Positions 34,370-41,999 of a DNA stretch of 64,000 nucleotides are shown here, in pieces. Under the pieces are notes generated by a model. The model made no database searches and was not told where the DNA came from. It saw only the letters and a list, made by a program, of their open reading frames with translations. The stretch is taken from assembly GCA_035358815.1 (NCBI GenBank), contig DAOPQC010000013.1, positions 45,240 to 109,239 on the forward strand, read 5' to 3'. The first letter of the stretch is position 1, and every line of letters begins with the position of its first letter. The DNA comes from Thermoanaerobaculales bacterium (GTDB lineage Bacteria > Acidobacteriota > Thermoanaerobaculia > Thermoanaerobaculales > Sulfomarinibacteraceae). The position numbers were made by a program, and so were the translations under genes.

Positions 34370-36367
34370 CTACTGCTCGGGCGTCGGCGTGAACGTCCGC
34401 GTCGGCGTGAACGTCCGCGTCGGCGTGAAGGTCGGCGTGTTGGTCGGCGTGTTGGTCGGAGTGTCGGTCGGCGTGTTGGTCGGCGTGTTGGTGCGGGTGT
34501 TGGTCGGCGTGTTGGTCGGCGTGTTGCTCGGCGTGTTGGTGCGGGTGTTGGTCGGCGTGTTCGACGGCGTGCTCGTCCGCGTCGGCGTGTTGGACGGGGT
34601 GAAGGTCGGCGTGATCGTCGCCGTGTTGGTCGGGGTCCGGGTCGGCGTGATCGTCGCCGTGTTGGTCGGCGTGTTGGTCCGGGTGAACGTCGGCGTGATC
34701 GTCGCCGTGTTGGTCCGCGTGAACGTCGGCGTGATCGTCGCCGTGTTGGTCGGGGTCCGGGTCGGCGTGATCGTCGCCGTGTTCGACGGCGTGTAGGTCC
34801 GGGTCGGCGTGTTGGTGATCGTCGGCGTCCGGGTGATGGTCGGGGTGTTGGTCGGCGTCAGGGTGCCGGTCGCCGTCGGCGTGTTGGTCGGCGTCCGGGT
34901 CGGCGTGATCGTCGCCGTGTTCGACGGCGTGTTCGTTCGGGTGAAGGTCGGCGTGATCGTCGGCGTGTTGGTGATCGTCGCGGTGTTGGTCGGGGTCCGG
35001 GTCGGCGTGATCGTCGCCGTGTTGGTCGGCGTGAAGGTCCGGGTCGGCGTGTCCGTGATGGTCGGCGTGTACGTCCGCGTGAAGGTCGCCGTGTTGGTCG
35101 GCGTGTCGGTCGGCGTCGCCGTGCTGGTCGGCGTGAAGGTCCGGGTCGGCGTGTCGGTCGGCGTATTCGTAAAGGTCGCCGTGTTGGTCGGGGTCGGGGT
35201 CCAGGTCGGCAGCGATGCCGGCAGGTCGCAGTTGCGGCCGCTGCGCTGCTCGACCGAGTCGATGAACAGCAGCCAGTCGCTGGTCTCGTTGCCGTCGAGA
35301 TCGGCGTCGGCCGAGCCGTCGAGGTCGTAGTCGTCGTCGATGGCGTCCGCCACCGCGCGGTTGCCGATCGGCGCTCCGGCGAGGTCGATGCCGAGCGGGT
35401 GGTTGGGGTCGCCGATCGAGCTCAGGGTCGGCATCTCGAGGTGGACGCGCCGGCGCCACTGGATCAGCCGGCCGGGCGGCACCGGCTCCTCCCAGGCCTG
35501 CTCGCAGGCGTCGGCGTCGGGGCCGGGCGTGCCGTCGCGGTCCCACACCGGGTCGTTCGGGTCGCAGCGGTCGAAGGTGTAGTCCCACATCTCGGTGATC
35601 AGGTTGTTGGCTGCGTCCCGCTCGCCGGTCGCGTAGAACGGGAACACCCGGTCGAGGCAGATCGTCTCGTCGTCGGCCGGGTCGTCGGGCGTGCCCTTGT
35701 CGTCGATCAGGCAGTTGCCGAAGTAGACCGGCATGGTGTCGTAGGCGAACCGCGGCAGCCCGGTGTCGGGGTCGGTCGGACCGACGTCGTATGCCCGCTC
35801 CGGCCCGTAGCGCTGGCTCGGCAGCACGTAGCCCGGGTCTGCGGGGTCGGGGCTGAAGTAGGGGTTGAAGCCGATCATGAAGTGCCGGGTGACGTCCGCC
35901 GGGTTGACCAGCTGGGTGCCATCCCAGGTCTCGGACCAGCCGATCCGGAACGCGTACTGCGGCTCGACCATGCCGAAGCGGTCGCCGCCCATCGCCTGGT
36001 AGACCCAGTGCTTGGCCGGCACCGCGTTCGACGCGGCCGGCAGCTCCTGGGCGTAGCCGGCGAGCGCGTAGTTGGCCTCGGTGATGGTGACCAGGAACTG
36101 GCGCAGCACCGCCTTGGCGACGCCCATGCGCGAGTAGGGGTCGTCACCGCCGCCCGGCAGCATGCCGAACGGCACGATCCCGCCTTCCGAGGGCAGCGCG
36201 ACGACCTCGGTGGTGCCCACCATCGACCCCGAGGTGTCGAGGATGAACACCAGGTTCGGCGGAGCGGCGCGCTCGCGCAGGAAGTCCCGATCGTCGGCGC
36301 CGGCCCAGCCTGCCGCCAGCAGCACCGCGGCCAGCACCAGACACGTCGTGGCCCGGGAATGTCTCAT
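34370..36367 (-). CDS. Exported VWA protein with long Thr-Pro repeat tail
   Basis: A 665-residue protein. A signal peptide (CLVLAAVLLAAGWAGA) precedes the first half of a PilY1-type VWA domain with MIDAS residues in LVFILDTSGSM and the DDPYSRMGVAKAVLRQFL helix. Residues about 130-390 follow (GYAQELPAASN, YGPERAYDVG, DLDGNETSDWLLF) and match no family I know. From about residue 395 to the end it is a mucin-like array of TNTPT, TATIT and TPTRT units, closing TFTPTPEQ. It sits 11 bases before pilY1, whose VWA lacks the MIDAS half, so the two proteins may act together or descend from one gene. The repeat tail could be glycosylated or span the cell wall. Confidence 0.75.
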   Translation of the reverse strand: MRHSRATTCLVLAAVLLAAGWAGADDRDFLRERAAPPNLVFILDTSGSMVGTTEVVALPSEGGIVPFGMLPGGGDDPYSRMGVAKAVLRQFLVTITEANYALAGYAQELPAASNAVPAKHWVYQAMGGDRFGMVEPQYAFRIGWSETWDGTQLVNPADVTRHFMIGFNPYFSPDPADPGYVLPSQRYGPERAYDVGPTDPDTGLPRFAYDTMPVYFGNCLIDDKGTPDDPADDETICLDRVFPFYATGERDAANNLITEMWDYTFDRCDPNDPVWDRDGTPGPDADACEQAWEEPVPPGRLIQWRRRVHLEMPTLSSIGDPNHPLGIDLAGAPIGNRAVADAIDDDYDLDGSADADLDGNETSDWLLFIDSVEQRSGRNCDLPASLPTWTPTPTNTATFTNTPTDTPTRTFTPTSTATPTDTPTNTATFTRTYTPTITDTPTRTFTPTNTATITPTRTPTNTATITNTPTITPTFTRTNTPSNTATITPTRTPTNTPTATGTLTPTNTPTITRTPTITNTPTRTYTPSNTATITPTRTPTNTATITPTFTRTNTATITPTFTRTNTPTNTATITPTRTPTNTATITPTFTPSNTPTRTSTPSNTPTNTRTNTPSNTPTNTPTNTRTNTPTNTPTDTPTNTPTNTPTFTPTRTFTPTRTFTPTPEQ
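34384..35200. repeat. Tandem GTCGGCGTGTTG-type minisatellite encoding Thr-Pro repeats
   Basis: About 800 bases made of short units such as GTCGGCGTG, TTGGTCGGCGTG and GTGATCGTCGCC in mixed order on the plus strand. On the coding strand they give (T-N/R-T-P/A-T) repeats. Unit changes are multiples of three, so length can vary without a frameshift. Confidence 0.85.
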
Positions 36368-36386
36368 CTCGACCCCCTCGCTCCGC

Positions 36387-36929
36387 TCAACGGAAACACG
36401 CGATCAAGGGCACGAACTGGTCCTCGGTGAAGGGGAAGGCGGTCATGTCCACCTCCACCGCGGCCCGGGTCAGCCCGGCGAGCCCGCCGAGCGCGCGCTC
36501 GGCATCGCTGCGAAAGTGGAAGTTGCGCATCATGAACGCCGGGTACTCGTAGGGCAGCGGGTCGCCGTCGTCGTCGAGGATCGGCCCCGCCGGCTCGGTC
36601 TCGCAGAACTCGCTGAGCGCGACGTTGAACTGGCCGCGCAGCAGGCCCTGCAGGTTGGCGTCGTCGGTCAGGACGAAGGCGCCCGGGGCGCCGATCTGGC
36701 CCATCCGCACCATGTTGATCTGGACCATGCAACCGGCGTCGGCGGCGTACAGGGCCTTGACCACCCAGCGGTCGGTGCCGGAGGCCTCGAGGCCGAGCGA
36801 GGTCTGCAGCAGCAGCCCCATGCCGAGGAACACCAGCACCACCGCCACCAGCAGGGCGAGCAGCAGCGCCGACCCGCGCTCGCGGGCGGCCGCCGCCGGG
36901 CCGCATTCGGTCGCAAGAAGTGGGCTCAT
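36387..36929 (-). CDS. PilX-like pilus assembly protein
   Basis: A 180-residue protein with the PilX-type N-terminus RERGSALLLALLVAVVLVFL, a prepilin-like hydrophobic helix after a basic leader but without the glutamate at +5. The following ASGTDRWVVKALYAADAGC resembles the 'A..A..G' helix of PilX_N proteins. The C-terminal part is not conserved. Position between pilW-like and pilY1 genes matches the fimT-pilV-pilW-pilX-pilY1 minor pilin operon of Pseudomonas-like bacteria. GAGGAG precedes the ATG. Confidence 0.78.
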   Translation of the reverse strand: MSPLLATECGPAAAARERGSALLLALLVAVVLVFLGMGLLLQTSLGLEASGTDRWVVKALYAADAGCMVQINMVRMGQIGAPGAFVLTDDANLQGLLRGQFNVALSEFCETEPAGPILDDDGDPLPYEYPAFMMRNFHFRSDAERALGGLAGLTRAAVEVDMTAFPFTEDQFVPLIACFR

Positions 36930-36939
36930 CTCGGGCTCC

Positions 36940-37989
36940 TCACAGCACGAAGTTGCGCAGGCTGGCGGTCACCTGCATCCGGCGCCACTTGGCGCCGCGG
37001 TTGACCTGGCCCGGATCGAGGTCGAAACCGGCGAAGGTCTCGACCGGCTCGCGCCACTCGCTGACCTCGAAGGGGGTGCGGCCGAACACCGCGAGCTGCA
37101 TCGCCATCAGCCGCGAGCCGGCAACGGTGACCGCGGTGGCCGAGGGGTCCCAGGTGTCGACGATGCCGTCGCCGGTGGTGTCGAGGCCGAGGGCGAGCTG
37201 CAGGCTGCCGATGTTGACCGCCACCGGCTCGCCGCCCGCGCCGGTAGTCGGTCCGACCCGACGCAGCACGAAGTCCGGCGACACGAAGTAGGTGTAGGAC
37301 TCGAGGATCCCCACCCGGTAGACCTCGAAGGCGGGGTCGCCGCTGCCGAGCGCCGCGCCGTCGGCATTGAGCGACGGCCAGGGCGCGCTGCCGCCGGCGT
37401 AGGTCAGGACCAGGTGGCGGTCCGGCGAGGCATCGACGATCGCCGCCGAGGCCACCTCGCCGACGGCATACTGGCGGCGGCCCATCAGCAGCAGGCCGCG
37501 GCCGACCAGCGAGGCCGGGTTGGGCACTGCGTCGAGCGGGTTGATGACGTCGGCCCCGACCGCCGGGGTGCGCAGCTCGCGCACCGTCACGGTGCCGCTC
37601 GAGGCGTCGACGTCGGTGCGGTTGGTGAAGAACGGCGCCACCTCGAAAAAGCCGCGCAGGGTCACGACGTCGCTGCCCGCCGCCACCTGGACGTTGCCGT
37701 AGTCGGTGGCGACGCTGCCGCTCTCGTTGTTCTGGATGCGCCCGCACACCCAGGTGCCGTCGTCGCGGGCGAACGGCATGTCGCCGCCGCCGGTCATCCG
37801 GATGGTGCGCGTGATGTGGTAGGCGGCGAAGCGCACGTTCTCCTGGGTGTCGGACAGCGCCGCCTCCACCTTCGACAGCTGCTGCGAGGTGTCGAGCATG
37901 TTGAGGACGCCGATGAAGACGATCGCCAGCAGACCGATCGTCACCACCATCTCGACCAGCGTGAAGCCCTGGGATGCGTTGCGTCTCAT
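36940..37989 (-). CDS. PilW-like minor prepilin
   Basis: A 349-residue protein starting MRRNASQGFTLVEMVVTIGL. The type III signal peptide is cut between G and F, and glutamate at mature position 5 is present. After the helix comes the PilW-like pattern QLSKVEAALSDTQENVRFAA, then YHITRTIRMTGGG. It lacks most PilW cysteines. It probably primes pilus assembly at the tip with PilV, PilX and PilY1. The ATG at 37989 is fixed by the prepilin motif; the longer open frame upstream overlaps the pilV-like gene in another phase. Confidence 0.85.
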   Translation of the reverse strand: MRRNASQGFTLVEMVVTIGLLAIVFIGVLNMLDTSQQLSKVEAALSDTQENVRFAAYHITRTIRMTGGGDMPFARDDGTWVCGRIQNNESGSVATDYGNVQVAAGSDVVTLRGFFEVAPFFTNRTDVDASSGTVTVRELRTPAVGADVINPLDAVPNPASLVGRGLLLMGRRQYAVGEVASAAIVDASPDRHLVLTYAGGSAPWPSLNADGAALGSGDPAFEVYRVGILESYTYFVSPDFVLRRVGPTTGAGGEPVAVNIGSLQLALGLDTTGDGIVDTWDPSATAVTVAGSRLMAMQLAVFGRTPFEVSEWREPVETFAGFDLDPGQVNRGAKWRRMQVTASLRNFVL

Positions 37990-37994
37990 CGCCG

Positions 37995-38453
37995 CTACCC
38001 CGCGATCTTGAGGGCGCTCACCACGAACTCGCGCCGCCCGGTCAGGAAGCGGGTGGTGGAGGCCACCCGGAGCGTGATCTGCTTCAGGTTGGCCTCCGCC
38101 GGCGTCGCCGGCACGGGCCACGGCGGGCTGGTGAGCTGGTTCCAGGTCAGCACCTGGAAGTCCTGGACGGTGTACTGGATGTCGAAGCCCCTGCGGGCCG
38201 TCGTCAGCTGCCTGGGGGTTCCCGCGGTGGCGACCAGCGCGAGGTCGTCGAACGGCGTCGCCAGCAGGTCCTCGAGCGCCCGCCGGGCCTCGGACGAGAG
38301 CACCGCGTAGTCGTACCCCGAGGCGTTGGTGAGCTGGGCGTGCGAGAACAGCGAGGCGATGCCGAGCGCGACGAAGCCGAGGATCAGCAGCGCCACCAGC
38401 AGCTCGAGCAGCGAGAACCCTCGTTGGTCGGAGGCGATCCGGGATGGGCGCAT
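37995..38453 (-). CDS. PilV-like minor prepilin
   Basis: A 152-residue prepilin: MRPSRIASDQRGFSLLELLV, cut after glycine, with glutamate at +5 and a hydrophobic helix (ALLILGFVALGIASLF). The globular part includes ARRALEDLLATPFDDL and ends in a strand-rich region. The ATG at 38453 overlaps the upstream stop (TGATG), with GGAGG five bases before the stop. This supports tight coupling in the minor pilin operon. Confidence 0.85.
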   Translation of the reverse strand: MRPSRIASDQRGFSLLELLVALLILGFVALGIASLFSHAQLTNASGYDYAVLSSEARRALEDLLATPFDDLALVATAGTPRQLTTARRGFDIQYTVQDFQVLTWNQLTSPPWPVPATPAEANLKQITLRVASTTRFLTGRREFVVSALKIAG

Positions 38454-39112
38454 CAGTACCTCCAGTGCCGGGTGGACTTGAAGTCCCAGTCGCCGGCCAC
38501 GGGGTCCCACATCGCCTGGAGCACGGTGCCGGTCCCGGCCTGGACGCGCAGCAGCAGCTGGTTGCCCTTGATGTCGGTGATCACCACCCCTCCCTGGCCG
38601 ATGCCCGCGGCCCCGGCCTCGCTGACCCGACCGGCCCCCGACGGCAGGAACACGACGCCGCGGCGGGCGGCCGCGCCGCCGAGCCGGTACAGCGGGTTGG
38701 CGGTCTCCTGGGCGACCCGGAACTGCGGCCGCACCCGCCACTCTCCGACCCGCGGCTCGCCGGCGTCCTCCTGCTCGTTGCCGTTGGAGTCCTGCCAGGC
38801 GAAGAGCACGCCGCCGCCGCTGTCGCTGATGCCCTCCAGCGACATCGCGACCGGGGCGCCGCGCTGGATGGCGCCGATCCGGGACACGACCACGGCCTGG
38901 TGCACCATCTTGGAGTGGCTCAGCATCTCCGCCCGGATCTTCGCCCGCAGCAGGTTGGGCAGGGCGACCGTCATCAGGCCGATCCCGATCGACATCACCA
39001 CCACGAGCTCGACCAGGGTGAAGCCGCCGTCGCGTCGCCGCGCGCGATCGCCGGACAGCGCACGCGGACAGCACTCGCGCTGCTCAGAATAGGACTGCAT
39101 CGAAAGTAGCAT
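38453..39112 (-). CDS. FimT/GspH-like minor prepilin
   Basis: A 219-residue prepilin with an unusually long leader of about 30 residues before the cleavage motif RRDGGFTLVELVVVMSIGIG. The domain after the helix (AQETANPLYRLGGAAARRGV, then a conserved G-rich hairpin) follows the GspH/FimT pattern. The ATG at 39112 has GGAGG five bases upstream; a GTG three bases earlier is possible. A start further in would shorten the leader, but no ribosome site is seen there. The 119-base gap to agl23 has an AT-richer patch (39140-39175) that might hold a promoter, but no clear hexamer pair. Confidence 0.82.
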   Translation of the reverse strand: MLLSMQSYSEQRECCPRALSGDRARRRDGGFTLVELVVVMSIGIGLMTVALPNLLRAKIRAEMLSHSKMVHQAVVVSRIGAIQRGAPVAMSLEGISDSGGGVLFAWQDSNGNEQEDAGEPRVGEWRVRPQFRVAQETANPLYRLGGAAARRGVVFLPSGAGRVSEAGAAGIGQGGVVITDIKGNQLLLRVQAGTGTVLQAMWDPVAGDWDFKSTRHWRY

Positions 39113-39231
39113 CACTCCCTCCCCGGTCCCGCGTCAAGGAGTGTTCGGTGACATTCAAATTCCTTTGACAATTGGCGTTCGCCCCCGTTCCCGCGGGTCC
39201 CGGTCGCCTCGGCAGGCCGCAGCGGCCGGCG

Positions 39232-41625
39232 TCAGCTGTCCAGTTTCAGATCAAAAACCCACACCCTGCCGCCGAGGTCGGCGACGTACAGCGCGCCGGC
39301 CCCGAAGGCGACGCCGGTCGGGGTGATCTCGTGCCCGCCGAGATCGACCCGGCGGGGCGTCCCCTCCCGAACCACCCACAGCGCCGACCCCGGGGTGTCC
39401 GAGGCCACCCACAGGCCGGGCGCCAGCACGGCGAGCTGCGGCCGGGAGTAGAACTCCGACCAGGCGTCCGGCAGCGGGACCACCGCCTGCACCGCGCCGT
39501 CGCGGCCGAGCACCTGCAACCGCCGGTTGCCGGTGTCGCACACCACCAGCCGATCCGGTCCGTCCCAGGCGATGCCGACCGGCTCGACCAGCTCGCCCGG
39601 CTGCGCGCCCTCCCGCCCGACCAGGACGGCCCGCGCCTCGCCGTCGGCCGCGCTGTACAGCGCCACCCGCTTGTTCCCGGTGTCGGTCACCGCGACCGTG
39701 CCGTCGGCGGCCACCGCTACCCCGCGCGGGCCGTACCAGCCCTCGCCCGGGACCGGCAGCGCGCGCGAGGCGCCGCTCGCGGGGTCCCAGAGCAGCAGCT
39801 GCTGGCCCCAGGTGTCGGCGACGGCGAGCAGCCCCTGCGGCGTCCACGCCACCGCCTCCGGCTGCTTGAGCTCGAAGGGCGGCGCCGCCGGCTCCGGGGT
39901 GCCGTCGGCGGCGAACCGGACCACCGTCGAGAGCTGCACGTCGGCCACCGCCAGCAGCCCATCCGGCCGCACCGAGAGGCCGCGAGGCTCGATCAGGGAG
40001 CCCTCGCCGACCACCCGCGCGGCGGTCACCGGCAGCGCCTCGGCGAGCGGCGCCGGGATGTCGGCCGGCCGGCTCCAGGAGACCGGCCCGTCGCCGCGGC
40101 GCAGCACGACCACGTCGGAGGAGCCGATCGGGCTCCACGGCACGCGGCTGAGCGCGTAGCGCAGCAGCTCGCCCGCGCTCGGCGCGCGGTCCTCCATCAG
40201 CCACCAGGCGCGGAGCGGGATCCGCCGCCCGGTGTAGCCGGGGCCGAGCCGGCGCCGCGCCTCGGCCTCCTGCTCCGGGTTGCAGAGCACCAGGGGCGGC
40301 CGCATCGGCGCCTTCGGCAGGTCCCACCACACCGGGGTGGCCCGCCAGTACCAGGTGAGCGGCCAGCCGGACTCGCCGGCCACCGCCGCCACCGGGTCCA
40401 CGCCCTCGCGGTGCAGCCGCAGGCCGTCCTCGACCACCGCCTTCAGCTCGGGGCAGGTCTGGACGTAGATCAGGCTCTCGACCCGGCGCAGGTTGGGCGA
40501 GATCTCGTCGAGAACGAAGCTGGCGACGACGCTGACCGCCACCGTCGCGGCCAGGGCCGCGCCGGCCAGCGTCCGGCTCCACCACCGGCCGCGCGGGGAG
40601 AAGGTGCGCGCCAGCTGCATCCCGGCCAGGGGCAGGAACGCCCATACCTGGTGGACGCCGAGCCAGCCGACCTTCTCGCGCAGGTAGGCGTACATCGCCA
40701 CCGACAGCACGCCGAAGACCAGCAGCGAAAGCTCGATCCGCCGCAGCCGGCGCCACCGCCTCGCGACCCAGGCGAAGGCGGCCGCGATCGCCAGGAACTC
40801 GTAGAGGGCGAGCCGCGGCAGGTGGTACCACCACGGCCCCGCGACCCGGGCGATCGAGTGCTGGCCCCACCAGTAGCTGATGGCCTTGCCGGGGAAGAAC
40901 CAGTCCTCGGAGTGGGCGAAGAAGACCGTGTAGAGCGGCACCGCGACCAGCACCGCGACCGCCACGCCGCCGAGGATGTCCCAGCGGTGGCGGGCGAGGA
41001 AGCGGACCGTCCCCGGCAGCGCCCGGCGCGGTCCGCCGACAACCGCCATCACCGCCCAGCTCAGGCCGACCAGCGCCGAGGTCACGTAGGCGTGCTCGGC
41101 CACCGCGAAGGCCAGCGCCGCCCAGGCCCCGACCCACAGCCACGCCCGGGGCCGCCCGCGCGCCGCCCGCCAGGCGGCGACGAAGCCGGCCGAGGAGACC
41201 AGCATCACGAGCACGTCCTGGCGCAGGAACCGGCCGTAGTAGAGGGTGGTCGGCGAAACCGTGGCGAGCAGGCCCGTCCACCAGGCGGCGCGCTCGCCGA
41301 ACGGCCGCCGCAGGCTCCACGCCACCGCGATCAGCAGCACTCCGGCGAGCGCGACCGGCAGCCGGGCCGAAAAGTCGCTGTCCCCGGCGAGCGCGTAGGC
41401 TCCGGCGGTCAGGTAGTAGAGCAGCGGGCCGTGGTAGGTGGGGTCGTAGCGGTAGATCCCATTCTTGAGCAGGTTGTACGAGGAGTGGGCGTGGATCGCC
41501 TCGTCATGGTGGAAGGAGCGGTCACCCAGACCCCACAGGTGGAGCGCCAGCGACAGCGCGACCAGCGCGAGCCACGGCCAGTAGCGGCGCCAGCCCGCGC
41601 CGGGCGCTCGTGGTGTGGTCTCCAC
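39232..41625 (-). CDS. Agl23-like (GT39-type) membrane glycosyltransferase fused to NHL repeats
   Basis: A 797-residue protein. The first 420 residues form a multi-pass membrane domain with FHHDEAIHAHSSYNLLKNG, YDPTYHGPLLYYLTAG and RFLRQDVLVMLVSS, the pattern of the TIGR03663/Agl23 'flippase activity-associated' family related to PMT-type lipid-linked sugar transferases. The acidic DE pair in the first loop is the likely catalytic site. From about residue 540 to the end are NHL beta-propeller blades (LIEPRGLSVRPDGLLAVADV, GPRGVAVAADGTVAVTDTGN, LVEPVGIAWDGPDRLVVCDT). The fusion suggests a target-binding outer domain. It lies directly upstream of the pilin genes in the same direction, so pilin glycosylation is a reasonable guess. 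The start is GTG without a clear ribosome site. Confidence 0.82.
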   Translation of the reverse strand: METTPRAPGAGWRRYWPWLALVALSLALHLWGLGDRSFHHDEAIHAHSSYNLLKNGIYRYDPTYHGPLLYYLTAGAYALAGDSDFSARLPVALAGVLLIAVAWSLRRPFGERAAWWTGLLATVSPTTLYYGRFLRQDVLVMLVSSAGFVAAWRAARGRPRAWLWVGAWAALAFAVAEHAYVTSALVGLSWAVMAVVGGPRRALPGTVRFLARHRWDILGGVAVAVLVAVPLYTVFFAHSEDWFFPGKAISYWWGQHSIARVAGPWWYHLPRLALYEFLAIAAAFAWVARRWRRLRRIELSLLVFGVLSVAMYAYLREKVGWLGVHQVWAFLPLAGMQLARTFSPRGRWWSRTLAGAALAATVAVSVVASFVLDEISPNLRRVESLIYVQTCPELKAVVEDGLRLHREGVDPVAAVAGESGWPLTWYWRATPVWWDLPKAPMRPPLVLCNPEQEAEARRRLGPGYTGRRIPLRAWWLMEDRAPSAGELLRYALSRVPWSPIGSSDVVVLRRGDGPVSWSRPADIPAPLAEALPVTAARVVGEGSLIEPRGLSVRPDGLLAVADVQLSTVVRFAADGTPEPAAPPFELKQPEAVAWTPQGLLAVADTWGQQLLLWDPASGASRALPVPGEGWYGPRGVAVAADGTVAVTDTGNKRVALYSAADGEARAVLVGREGAQPGELVEPVGIAWDGPDRLVVCDTGNRRLQVLGRDGAVQAVVPLPDAWSEFYSRPQLAVLAPGLWVASDTPGSALWVVREGTPRRVDLGGHEITPTGVAFGAGALYVADLGGRVWVFDLKLDS

Positions 41626-41678
41626 GGCGCCAGCTTAACCCGGACCGCGGGGCCGGAACAGTGACGCCCATCAGTAAA

Positions 41679-41992
41679 GGGATTAGGGATTAGGGGTTAG
41701 GGGCCCCCGCCCATCCCCGTGCCCGTGCCCGCTCCCGTTCCCGCTCCCGCGCCCGCTCCCGTTCCCGTCCCCGTCCCCGTTCCCGCTCGTTCGCTCCGTC
41801 CTCGAGATCACCTCGCGCCGGTACCCTGGAGGCGCTCCCCGAGGTTGCCACCTTTGGCGATTTCGGGACTCGAGACGCTCTTCAGGTGGAACATCGCCCC
41901 CGAAATCGCCAAAGATGGCACGCCCGAAGGACGCGCTTTCCGCGTGCTCGCCTCGCGGCTCCCGGGCGCGGAAGCGGGACCAGACGTCCCAG
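41679..41992 (+). repeat. Dispersed intergenic hairpin repeat, copy 7 (stem type A)
   Basis: It begins with a variant G-rich box of four G-runs separated by ATTA, ATTA and TTA (41679-41703), unlike the usual GATCTAG spacing. Long CCCGTT hexamers follow (41708-41790). Left arm GCCACCTTTGGCGATTTCGG (41847-41866), right arm CCGAAATCGCCAAAGATGGC (41900-41919), then the CGCCCGAAGGACGCG flank and GCGCGGAAGCGGG. It sits between the start of agl23 and the end of the histidine kinase gene, both leftward. Confidence 0.87.
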
Positions 41993-41999
41993 TGGGGGC

